Source: Moesziomyces globuligerus (taxonomy: Eukaryota; Basidiomycota; Ustilaginomycetes; Ustilaginales; Ustilaginaceae). Taken from it: a DNA stretch of 64,000 bases. The stretch is taken from assembly GCA_030849465.1 (NCBI GenBank), contig JARVLF010000010.1, positions 434,001-498,000 of the forward strand. Direction: 5' to 3'. Every line of letters starts with the position of its first letter. Within the stretch, counting starts at the first letter, position 1. Shown here piece after piece: positions 38,766-46,836 of the stretch. Both the position numbers and the translations under genes were made by a program. Under the pieces are notes generated by a model, which worked only from the letters and a program-made list of their open reading frames with translations, made no database searches and was not told the DNA's origin.

Positions 38766-40847
38766 CTAGACCATGACGATGCCGTTGCCGGAGCCGACTT
38801 CGGTGGGATTTTTGGCTGCGGAACGGAGGATGGATTCTGCGAGCGACTTTGCGCCTTCTGGCTGGTGCGGGCCAGCCGCGCGTTTGGCGAGCGACTTTGC
38901 GTACTGGTGAACGGGGTCGAGTTCCGCCTCGCCTGGTCTGCCACCCATGCCACCTGCGATGGGCATGGTGCGCCAGTTGAAGAGGTAGAAGCGAAGGAAA
39001 CCGTCTCCGGGCCCGAACTTCTGTTCGTGCAGGAAGAGCGGATTGTCCATGACGGTGACGCAGTTGACCACGTCGAAGCCCTGATCGCGCGCGAGCACGA
39101 GCAGCGCGCCGACGAGCTGGTTGAGACGCGTCTTGAGCGCCTGCTTGAGCGCGGGCGACTCGTCCTGCCAGCTCGTCACGTCTGCCTCGTCGGCGAGCTC
39201 GGCGGGAGTGAGGTTGGTGAGCTGGTTGCACTGCCACGGCGCCTTGCCTGCGGCGAGCGCCTGTGCGCGTTCCGAGGTAGGCTGCGACGTCGACGAGGCA
39301 GGCGAGGTCGAGCGCGCAGAAAACACAACGTCGGTCGCATAGTAGAAGAGGTAGGCCGCCTGGAGCGTCTTGTGCTTGTCGTCATCCAGGATGCTCGAAG
39401 GCAGCGAGTAGAAGGCAAACATATCGCTGATCTCGCCGTCGGCCTTCTCGACGACGTACGTCCAGGTCACCTGGCCCCGACGCCCCTTGCCCGAGGCAGC
39501 GGTGGTGTCGTCAGCTCCCCGACCGCTGAGCAGGATGTGTTGGACTTCGTGGTCCGAGAAGCGCGGCGCCATGTCGAAGCGACGCATGTAGCGACGCAGC
39601 AAGCGTCCCACGGCGGGCACGTCCCGGGCCTCCATCTCGCGCAGACCGGGCAGGTTGACCGAAGCCGGCAGCTCGAAGCGCCGCACGTGCGCGTCGATCG
39701 ACATGTTGTGCGGGACGGCGCTGAAGCCGATCTCGGCGAGCTTGCGCGCGTTGAGCGTACGGTGGTAGTAGCGCGCGCACGAGACGGGAGTCGGCAGCAC
39801 GGATCCGACCGTGTAGATGGCGTGGAAGACGCCGGTGAGGTGGCACTGGCGCGTGACCTCCTTGATGAGCACGGGCGCGAGCCGCTTGGAGCGCAGCTTC
39901 TTGTGCACGCAGAGAAAGTTGATCTCGGTCGACTGGTACGCCTTGTCGCGCACGCGGAGCTCGTGCGGGATGCCCGAGATGAAGGCGACGAGCTTGCTGG
40001 TCGAGACGACGCGCACGCCAATGTGCCACGTCTTGTGGTAGCCCGGATGCTTGAGCACCCAGTGCAGAAACTCGGGGCTGTAGTCGAAGCGGAACGTCGC
40101 ATCGTCGTCCTCGACGTAGTTGGCCGAGAGCAGATCGTAGACCTCCTTGAGCTCGCCGGCGTCGTCCACGTCGATCTGCACCCACTCAAAGTCGGCGGGC
40201 AGCGGATAGGCTTGCTGGCGCACGTGCTCGGGCGCGACGCTCGGCTCGATGCTTCCTTCCTCGGCGGGCGCGACGACGGGCGCGTCCGTCGGCTTCATCA
40301 CCGGCTGCGTCTTCCAGAACTTGTGATCCGCGATCGCCTTCTGCGTCTTCTGCTTGCTCTCCTGCGACTTGAGCATCGCGTCGCGCTCGAGGTTCATCAT
40401 GGCCATCACCTTGGCCAGGTTGGCCTTGGTGACGGCGTTGGCGGCGGCCGAGCCGTGCTCCTGCTTGACCGCCTGCTGCACCTGGCTCACCACCTCGTCC
40501 GAGATCTTGCCGTCGCGCGAGTTGCCCGAGGCGAGCAGCTTGCCGTCCGACTCGGGCGTCTTGGATGCAAGCCCGAGCTTCTTGCGCAGCTTGGCCGCCG
40601 CCTTGGCCTTCTTCTTCTTGCGCTGCTTGGCATTCAAGTCGGCCGCCGAGCCGGTCGCCTGGGCGGATTCGTCATCTTCGGAATCATCATCGTCGTCGTC
40701 TTTCTCCTCGTCTTCGTGCTGGGTGGGAGGGAGTGGATTGGTTGCCGGAGTGCGTGACGAGCTGGCGGTGGGCGTGGCGGCGTGTGCGGCCGACGAGGAG
40801 GTCGAAGCAGATGCGGCGGCCTTGCTGGTTTCGGCGGCCCCAGACAT
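38766..40847 (-). CDS. NMT1: Glycylpeptide N-tetradecanoyltransferase
   Basis: Single exon, 693 residues. The enzyme transfers myristate from myristoyl-CoA to N-terminal glycine. The first 190 residues are acidic then Lys-rich (KQRKKKKAKAAAKLRKK), as in many NMTs where they aid ribosome association. The catalytic GNAT-fold region follows from HKFWKTQPV (about 179), with YSPEFLHWVLKHPG, the acyl-CoA-binding STEINFLCVHKKLRSKRLAPVLIKEVTR (about 300-330), and YYHRTLNARKLAEIGFSAVP. The very end, GIVMV, matches the family C-terminus, whose terminal carboxylate is used as catalytic base. About 45 extra residues lie between YLFNWR and this end. Divergent from NSA1. Confidence 0.95.
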   Translation of the reverse strand: MSGAAETSKAAASASTSSSAAHAATPTASSSRTPATNPLPPTQHEDEEKDDDDDDSEDDESAQATGSAADLNAKQRKKKKAKAAAKLRKKLGLASKTPESDGKLLASGNSRDGKISDEVVSQVQQAVKQEHGSAAANAVTKANLAKVMAMMNLERDAMLKSQESKQKTQKAIADHKFWKTQPVMKPTDAPVVAPAEEGSIEPSVAPEHVRQQAYPLPADFEWVQIDVDDAGELKEVYDLLSANYVEDDDATFRFDYSPEFLHWVLKHPGYHKTWHIGVRVVSTSKLVAFISGIPHELRVRDKAYQSTEINFLCVHKKLRSKRLAPVLIKEVTRQCHLTGVFHAIYTVGSVLPTPVSCARYYHRTLNARKLAEIGFSAVPHNMSIDAHVRRFELPASVNLPGLREMEARDVPAVGRLLRRYMRRFDMAPRFSDHEVQHILLSGRGADDTTAASGKGRRGQVTWTYVVEKADGEISDMFAFYSLPSSILDDDKHKTLQAAYLFYYATDVVFSARSTSPASSTSQPTSERAQALAAGKAPWQCNQLTNLTPAELADEADVTSWQDESPALKQALKTRLNQLVGALLVLARDQGFDVVNCVTVMDNPLFLHEQKFGPGDGFLRFYLFNWRTMPIAGGMGGRPGEAELDPVHQYAKSLAKRAAGPHQPEGAKSLAESILRSAAKNPTEVGSGNGIVMV

Positions 40848-41201
40848 GGTGATTGAAGCGGGAATGTGTGCGAGGGAGCAGGCGTGGGTTGTGGAGAGGA
40901 TGGCGCGGGGGAAGGGCCTGTCGGTGCATACAACTCTGCTTCGTGATCGGGCCGGCTGTTGGCTTCCACGCCCGAGGTGTTGGACTGGCAGCCTTCAGTA
41001 GCCAAGCTCGGAATTCGGGACGCGGAGTTCGTGGGCAGGCGGAAGAGTGTTGGTTGAGATTTTCCTTTGTTTCGCAAGGTGGAATTTTTCGCCTTTGGCC
41101 AGCATACTTGCTGTACACCAAAGGGCTCATCAGCCACCCACCTCAGCGGTACTTATACCTTCCATCACTGTCACCTCCTACACTCAAAGGCGTTCGTCAC
41201 C
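40848..41201. promoter_or_regulatory. Bidirectional promoter between NMT1 and NSA1
   Basis: 354 bp between divergent start codons. A TATA-like stretch (TTATACC) sits about 50 bp upstream of the NSA1 ATG. No gene is seen. Confidence 0.5.
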
Positions 41202-42857
41202 ATGTCGAACGACACATCTCCTGTGCTGGAGGACCCCAGCTCCTCGCACCGAGTCTACATCGGCGACTCGATCGGCTGCCTCCGCGTTGTGCAGTGCGAT
41301 CCGCCTAGCGCGCTTCCGTCCGACTACGCTGGCCCCTCGGTCCGCCCGCTCATCCTGCCCAACTTCAAGTCGCATTCCGACCAGGCTGTCCAGCGCATCG
41401 CCACGGGCGTCCTTGGATCGGACGTCTTCGTTGTCGCCATGGCACGCAAGAACGCTACGATCGACGTGGTGCAGATTGTCAACCAGACGCTGCCCAGCTC
41501 GCATCCCTCGACGAGCGCAGCGCCCGTTGCGGCGTCCGAGCTCCAGGCCAAGGTGCTGTGCACGATCCACGAGAACCACATGAAGGCCGGCATCCAGCGC
41601 TGGATCGGCCTCGCCGTCGGCACCGAGGGCATCTACAGCCTCACCTCCTCGGGCGTCTTCCGCTTCACACCCATCGTCCTCTCGCGCGCGGGCGACGACG
41701 TCACCGCCGAGCTCGGAGAGGCCCGCGTGGTCGACAGTCTGCCGGCGCCGCTGCAGCACGCGAGCTTCTACCCAGCTTCCGACCCGAGCCATTTCTGCTA
41801 CGGAGGCGAGGACGTGCCGCTGTCGCTGTGGCACGTCGGCACGGCGATCGCGGAGCCGCCAGCAGCGCAGGAGGGCGCGGCCGATATGAGTGTCGAGAGC
41901 ATCCGGACCGAGGAGGGTCTGAACAGCAAGCAGCGCAAGCGCAAGCGCCAGCTCGAAGCCAAGTCCAAGGCGCGCGAGCTGCTGTGGGGCGAGGTGTGGC
42001 GGGCAAAGAACCTGCCCAACGACAACCTCTCGTTGCCACGCCGGGCCAACATCACGGCGACGTGCATCCTGCACCTGCATGGCCGCGAGGCGGACGAAGC
42101 GGCGCGGTCGGACGACGAGGCTGGAGCGGTGGGCGAGCGAACGTTCATCGGCGTGGGCACCAAGGATGGCTTGGTGCGCGTGTTCCAGCCCGCGACGGCT
42201 CGGCGGCACGTGCGCGAGGTGCGTGTGGTTCCTGCAGGTCAAGGGTCGGTCAAGACGCTGGGTGCATCGTCGGCCGCACTGGACGCGCACAGGGGTGGCT
42301 TGCTCTTTGTCGGCGATACGGGCTCGAAGCTGTATGCGCTCGACTGGCAGACCGGCGCCGTGCTCTTTGGCTACAAGGGCATGGGCCAGGTCGGCGCCAC
42401 GCTCGGCATGGCCGTGCTGCCTGCTGGTGCGTCCGAGGCGCTCGTCACCGTCTCGTCGGACAGCCTCGTCAGGCTGCACTCCATCGTTCCGGCCGCACTG
42501 GCCGTGCCAAAGCAGGGCGCATCGGCGGACAAGGGCGCCGTGGTCTGGGCAAAGATGATCGCCGCCTCGACGAGTCAGAGCGTCCACGCGACGCCGACCG
42601 CCGTGGCGTGGGATGGCGTCGTCCCCAGCAAGCTCGTGGCAGGCAAGGGCAGCGAGGAGGAGGATGCGGTCTGGGAGAACATGCAGGCCGTAGGCTCGGA
42701 TCGTAGGAAGAAGAATGACAAAGCGGACAGCGAGGACGACGACCAGGAAGAGGAGGACGAGGATGAGGATGACGAAGAGGAAGAGCAGGAGGAGGTCGTG
42801 GAGGCAAAGAACAACGGCAAGTCGAAGCGCTCCCAGCCGAAGAAAAGCCGCAAGTAA
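41202..42857 (+). CDS. NSA1: 60S ribosome biogenesis WD-repeat protein Nsa1/WDR74
   Basis: Single exon, 551 residues. Nsa1 belongs to a nucleolar pre-60S subcomplex (with Rrp1, Rpf1 and Mak16). The N-terminus has the family beginning HRVYIGDSIGCLRVVQ, then WD-like blades. The conserved GEVWRAKNLPNDNLSLPRR sits near residue 265, and TFIGVGTKDGLVRVFQ and LLFVGDTGSKLYALDWQTGAVLFGYKGMGQVGA follow. The C-terminus is a nuclear-type acidic/Lys-rich tail (DDDQEEEDEDEDDEEE...KSKRSQPKKSRK). Start chosen at 41202, directly before the conserved region. The 3' end is 109 bp from the convergent neighbour. Confidence 0.88.
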   Translation: MSNDTSPVLEDPSSSHRVYIGDSIGCLRVVQCDPPSALPSDYAGPSVRPLILPNFKSHSDQAVQRIATGVLGSDVFVVAMARKNATIDVVQIVNQTLPSSHPSTSAAPVAASELQAKVLCTIHENHMKAGIQRWIGLAVGTEGIYSLTSSGVFRFTPIVLSRAGDDVTAELGEARVVDSLPAPLQHASFYPASDPSHFCYGGEDVPLSLWHVGTAIAEPPAAQEGAADMSVESIRTEEGLNSKQRKRKRQLEAKSKARELLWGEVWRAKNLPNDNLSLPRRANITATCILHLHGREADEAARSDDEAGAVGERTFIGVGTKDGLVRVFQPATARRHVREVRVVPAGQGSVKTLGASSAALDAHRGGLLFVGDTGSKLYALDWQTGAVLFGYKGMGQVGATLGMAVLPAGASEALVTVSSDSLVRLHSIVPAALAVPKQGASADKGAVVWAKMIAASTSQSVHATPTAVAWDGVVPSKLVAGKGSEEEDAVWENMQAVGSDRRKKNDKADSEDDDQEEEDEDEDDEEEEQEEVVEAKNNGKSKRSQPKKSRK

Positions 42858-42966
42858 CCTTGATATCTTCCGCAATCACAATGGATTCTCACTGCACACA
42901 ACCGCACACCACGACGTTTTCCACTGGCCAAGACGATGTGGCTTTCGATGTGAGTGTGATGCCTGT

Positions 42967-45900
42967 CTAAAGTCGAAGGGTGGTCGGCGGAGAGTTTCGC
43001 GGGTTGTTTTCGGGACGTTCGGAGTGTTTGGACGATTCGACTGCGTCGAGGGCGTGTTTGAGGCCATTCCTCGGCTTGTTGGCGGTGGTGCGTTTGAGGA
43101 GGTCTTCCAGGGTATTGATGCGGTCAGCTTTGAGTTCGAGAGCCTCTACGGCTTCGAGCACGTGTCTGGCGAGGAGGTCGCGTTTGGGTTTCGACATGTG
43201 CGGGTCCATGAGTTTGAGTTCGTCGGCGAGTTCGGCGTACAGCATGCGCTGGTGGACAAACTCGTCCCAGTGTTGCTGGAGCACTCGATCGAGTACCGCC
43301 CTGCCGTGCTCGCCTACGCTGCCTTGTGCGAGGAGCAAGCTCTCTTCGACCTCGGCGTCGTCGCGGCGTTGTTCGGCGGCGAGCAGACGGGCACGGCGCG
43401 AAGCTTTGCGTCGCTCACTGCGTGCCGAGGAGGCGCAGACTGTGCAGGTGCGCGCATCGTGCGGGCGGCCTCCCACCCTGGCGCTCGCGCGCTCGGCACG
43501 TACGCTGGCGAGTTGAGAGATCTCGGCCTCCTCGACCGTAGCTGCCCGACGACGACGCTCCCGCTGCACACGCACGTTCTCCGCAATCGCATCCAGCGTC
43601 CGGTCAACATCGTCGTCCGATTCGCCCACTCGACCCGGCCCAAACGAGACCCCCCGCCGCGACGAGGCGGGTTCGTCGAACTCCTCGTCCGTATGCGCCC
43701 GAGCGGGCGTCGAGGATCGCGCATACCGCCCCTCGCGTATCGGCAGTCCGGGATCAGACGCAGCATGCACCTCCGCCTCCCAGTGCGCATCCATCCGGTG
43801 TCGCGCACCCTCGCTTCTCATCTGCCGCCGGCTGCTCGACGCAGAGGGACCGTTGGGCGCCGAGAGCCGAGTGCGCACGAGCCCGTTCAGACCCTCGACT
43901 TCAGAGGCGAGGCTGAGCACCTGGATGCGCAGCGCCTCGATGGCCTCCCACGGGTCGCGGCCCGAGGGCCACTGGTCGCGGTGACGGTAGGCGGCATGCT
44001 GCTCGCGTCGCGCGGCCGGTGCAGCCTCATCGTCGCTGGCCAGCCCGGCCGCACGGCGGTACTGCTGCTCCATGACCGTGCGCAGCTGCTCGAGCTCGGC
44101 ATACAGCCGGTTGACGACCTCGACCTGGCTCCCCTCCACCCTCGCCTCGCGCTCGCCGGTCTGGACTGGATCCGCCTGTACGCCACGCGCCACCCTCGCC
44201 GTGTCGAGCTGCGGCGCTGCTTCCGGCTGCGGCTGTGCACGCGGCTCTTGCGGAGCGGGCTGGGCGGTCTGCTCCTGGCTCGCGACGCGGAGCTGCTGGA
44301 GGATGCGCTGTACGAGCGCCTCGTCGTTGCTCGGCTGGGCTGCACGGACGCTGTGGAGCGCGCTCTGCATCTCGGAGCGCAGGCCCTGGAAGTCGTGGCT
44401 CTGCTGCTCGTGCGCCTGCTCGAGGTTGAGGATGCGCTCGCCCGCACGGTCGAGCTCGGTCTGGATGCCGTCGACAAAGCCGCGCAGATTGGCGAGCTCC
44501 TCGAGGCGGGCGTCCTGGTTGCCCACGGCCGCATCGAAGGGTCGGTGCTGCACGGCGTCGCGCGCCTTGACCGGCGACCCCAGCGCCGACGTCAGCCCGG
44601 TCACGTCCGGCAGCCTCACACCCCACGGTGCCGTCGTCTCGGCTGCGGCTGCGGCAGCGCCCTTGTGGAGCGCAGGGAAGCCGTGCACATTGAAGTGCGT
44701 CGGCTCGAAGGGCTTGCGCCTGTCGCGGCCCGCGTCCGAGTCGACGCGGGTGCGGGCGCTGGACGCCTGACTTCCCGGGCCGAAGCCGCTGCCGCCCGAG
44801 TTGGAGACGCTGGCGTCGTCGGCGTCGTCGTGGCGCACACGGTCGGGACGACGAGTGATCTCGACGTCGCGCTGCAGCTGGCGAGCCAGATCCTCAAAGG
44901 CGCTGACGGCCGAGACCGAGTTCTGGCGCGTGGCGCGTGGCTGTGGGCGGTCCGCATCGCGTGCGCGGTGCTTGCCGGCATGGAGGACGCCGTCGATGGA
45001 GGGTGCAGGCGTAGGGCTGTCCGGGCTCTTGGAGCGGTCGCCGATGAGCGTGCGGATGGCGGGCGAGGTGAGCGTGCGCGATGCGAGGTGCTGCTGGTAG
45101 TCGGCGGCGTTCATGCCGAAAGTGTTGGTCGTGGCTGCACGCGGCGACGCGAACGGACGCGTGGGATCGGCGCGGCGTTCCCTCGCAGTTTGCTGTGGTA
45201 CGGATGGCTGGAGGTGCTTGACAGATGGATGAGGACGGCGAGCGCGGTGTTCCGAGTCGGTATCGGTGTGGAGGTCGAACTCGATCCGATCGAGCGTGTC
45301 CTGGCCGAGGCGCGGGCGGTGGTGGAGGTTTGCGGTCATGGTGACGGTGTGTCCTGCGGGCGTGGCGGCAAAGTTGCGGTGGTTGCCCGTGCTGTTGTAG
45401 GTGGCTGTGGGCAGATCGTGGGCGTCCGACTCGCCGGACTCGCTGACGGAATCGGCATCAGATTCGCTTGCGCTCTCGACGCGCGGCATCCTGGCCTGCG
45501 AAGCGACTCGCGCGGGACTCGAGGCGGTGCGCAGATGCGAGGAGGAGGGGATCGGCTGGGTGGACTGGGAGGGCGCGTACCTGGAGGAGTACTTGCCCGG
45601 GCGATAGGGGCTCCTGGCGGGGGAAGACTGGGTGCGCGGATCGGAGGTGTTGGCGTGGAGCGAGCGGAGGCGCTCATGGTAGGAGGTCTGTGCGGGGACG
45701 GTGGAGCGGACGCCGCGACCGACGCCTGGGATGAGGCTCTCGTCCGGATCGAAATGATGCGCGACTTTGGAGTGTCTCGCGTTGGAGGGACGCCGCGCGG
45801 ATGGGAAGTCGTCTTCGCGACCGATGCGGTCGTAGGTGTCGAAGGACGAGGATGCGGCGGTGTGGTCTGTGGCACGCATGTCTGAGAGGTGTGTTGGCCC

Positions 45901-46059
45901 ACTGGGCTGGAGGAGGCGCGATTCTACGCCGAGCCTGCTGAGCTCTTGTTGCGACTCGGGGATATAGATGTCGTGGGTGAAGTCGGGATGATTCGCGGTG
46001 GGGAGGTGTTGGTGGTAAGATGTCGAGGCTACTGGATAGGACGGACGGGATGTATGCAT
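42967..46059 (-). CDS. Cep57/Ppc89-like spindle pole body coiled-coil protein
   Basis: Single exon, 1030 residues from the ATG at 46059 (an in-frame ATG at 46188 is possible but codes for a leader-like stretch). The first 450 residues are Ser/Arg-rich and disordered. Coiled-coil segments occur at about 480-640 and 870-1000. The C-terminal region has TCTVCASSARSERRK and, after it, QRMLYAELADELKLMDPHMSKPKRDLLARHVLEAVEALELKADRI, a pattern I associate with the Cep57 microtubule-binding domain, found in fungal Ppc89-type SPB proteins. This suggests a structural role at the spindle pole body. The family assignment rests on the last 200 residues. Confidence 0.7.
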   Translation of the reverse strand: MHTSRPSYPVASTSYHQHLPTANHPDFTHDIYIPESQQELSRLGVESRLLQPSGPTHLSDMRATDHTAASSSFDTYDRIGREDDFPSARRPSNARHSKVAHHFDPDESLIPGVGRGVRSTVPAQTSYHERLRSLHANTSDPRTQSSPARSPYRPGKYSSRYAPSQSTQPIPSSSHLRTASSPARVASQARMPRVESASESDADSVSESGESDAHDLPTATYNSTGNHRNFAATPAGHTVTMTANLHHRPRLGQDTLDRIEFDLHTDTDSEHRARRPHPSVKHLQPSVPQQTARERRADPTRPFASPRAATTNTFGMNAADYQQHLASRTLTSPAIRTLIGDRSKSPDSPTPAPSIDGVLHAGKHRARDADRPQPRATRQNSVSAVSAFEDLARQLQRDVEITRRPDRVRHDDADDASVSNSGGSGFGPGSQASSARTRVDSDAGRDRRKPFEPTHFNVHGFPALHKGAAAAAAETTAPWGVRLPDVTGLTSALGSPVKARDAVQHRPFDAAVGNQDARLEELANLRGFVDGIQTELDRAGERILNLEQAHEQQSHDFQGLRSEMQSALHSVRAAQPSNDEALVQRILQQLRVASQEQTAQPAPQEPRAQPQPEAAPQLDTARVARGVQADPVQTGEREARVEGSQVEVVNRLYAELEQLRTVMEQQYRRAAGLASDDEAAPAARREQHAAYRHRDQWPSGRDPWEAIEALRIQVLSLASEVEGLNGLVRTRLSAPNGPSASSSRRQMRSEGARHRMDAHWEAEVHAASDPGLPIREGRYARSSTPARAHTDEEFDEPASSRRGVSFGPGRVGESDDDVDRTLDAIAENVRVQRERRRRAATVEEAEISQLASVRAERASARVGGRPHDARTCTVCASSARSERRKASRRARLLAAEQRRDDAEVEESLLLAQGSVGEHGRAVLDRVLQQHWDEFVHQRMLYAELADELKLMDPHMSKPKRDLLARHVLEAVEALELKADRINTLEDLLKRTTANKPRNGLKHALDAVESSKHSERPENNPRNSPPTTLRL

Positions 46060-46836
46060 GTCCGCGAAGCTGAAGCCGAGGAAGAAGAACGGTGAGCGGC
46101 CGCAGCAGATACCAGAAGAAGGAAGGGTATGGATGAATGGATGGATGGACGCGAGGATGGATGGCGGATGGCAAAGATGAAGACGCACGCACGATCGTGG
46201 GGCCGAAGAGGGACGAGGCGGTCTGCATGTACCGTGTACTGCGCTATCTTGGGCTCTGGCGCCAGCCTTTGGGTTAAGTCACTGCGTGTTGTGGGCGCGT
46301 TCGAGCGCGCTCGAGCTCCACCGCATCACGTGCGCCCAACGGAACATCGATTGCCCACGCTCCAAAAAAGAAATTTAGACTCGACGCTCTGACTGCACTG
46401 AAATTGAAGCCGCTGCTTCCGCGCTTCATCGTGCAGGGCTGCCACTGGCCCCGTAGAGGCCGATTACACGATGACCGTGCTCGACACAGGATAGCTTTCG
46501 GAGTGGCTTGGGATGGCTTGGAACGATCCGTGATGGATTGAAGAATCGGCTGCATTCCGAGTCCTCCTTTTTTCAACCCTTTTTTTGGCCTTTTTCTCCA
46601 TCGGAAACCTGAGGCCGAGTGAAAAGTAGGAATTTTGAGGCGGTGACCAGCCGAGGCAGCGTGCGCTCTGGTGCCGTTCACATGTGGAGGATAACCCCGC
46701 CGCGGCTGTAAGCTGTCATGCAGCTCTCACTCACCCATCTAGCCTTGTCGACTCGAGTCGCAACCATCACTACGGCCGCCTTCTTGCCACCATCCCATCA
46801 CCGCATTCTCATCGCATCGATGCGCTAGACAGAGCC
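46060..46836. promoter_or_regulatory. Bidirectional promoter between the Cep57-like gene and GYP7
   Basis: 777 bp between divergent start codons. Short repeats of ATGGATGG occur near 46129-46170 and T-runs near 46565-46600. No gene is seen. Confidence 0.5.

Noticed and set aside
36554..38953. Minus-strand open frame of 799 codons opposite SOG2
   Set aside because: It has His/Arg/Pro-rich random composition and is antisense to the conserved Sog2 C-terminal domain.
42715..45885. Plus-strand open frame of 1056 codons opposite the Cep57-like gene
   Set aside because: It is antisense to a protein with coiled coils and a Cep57-type end. The translation is Arg/Gly-rich and lacks recognisable motifs, and its start overlaps the NSA1 gene in another frame.
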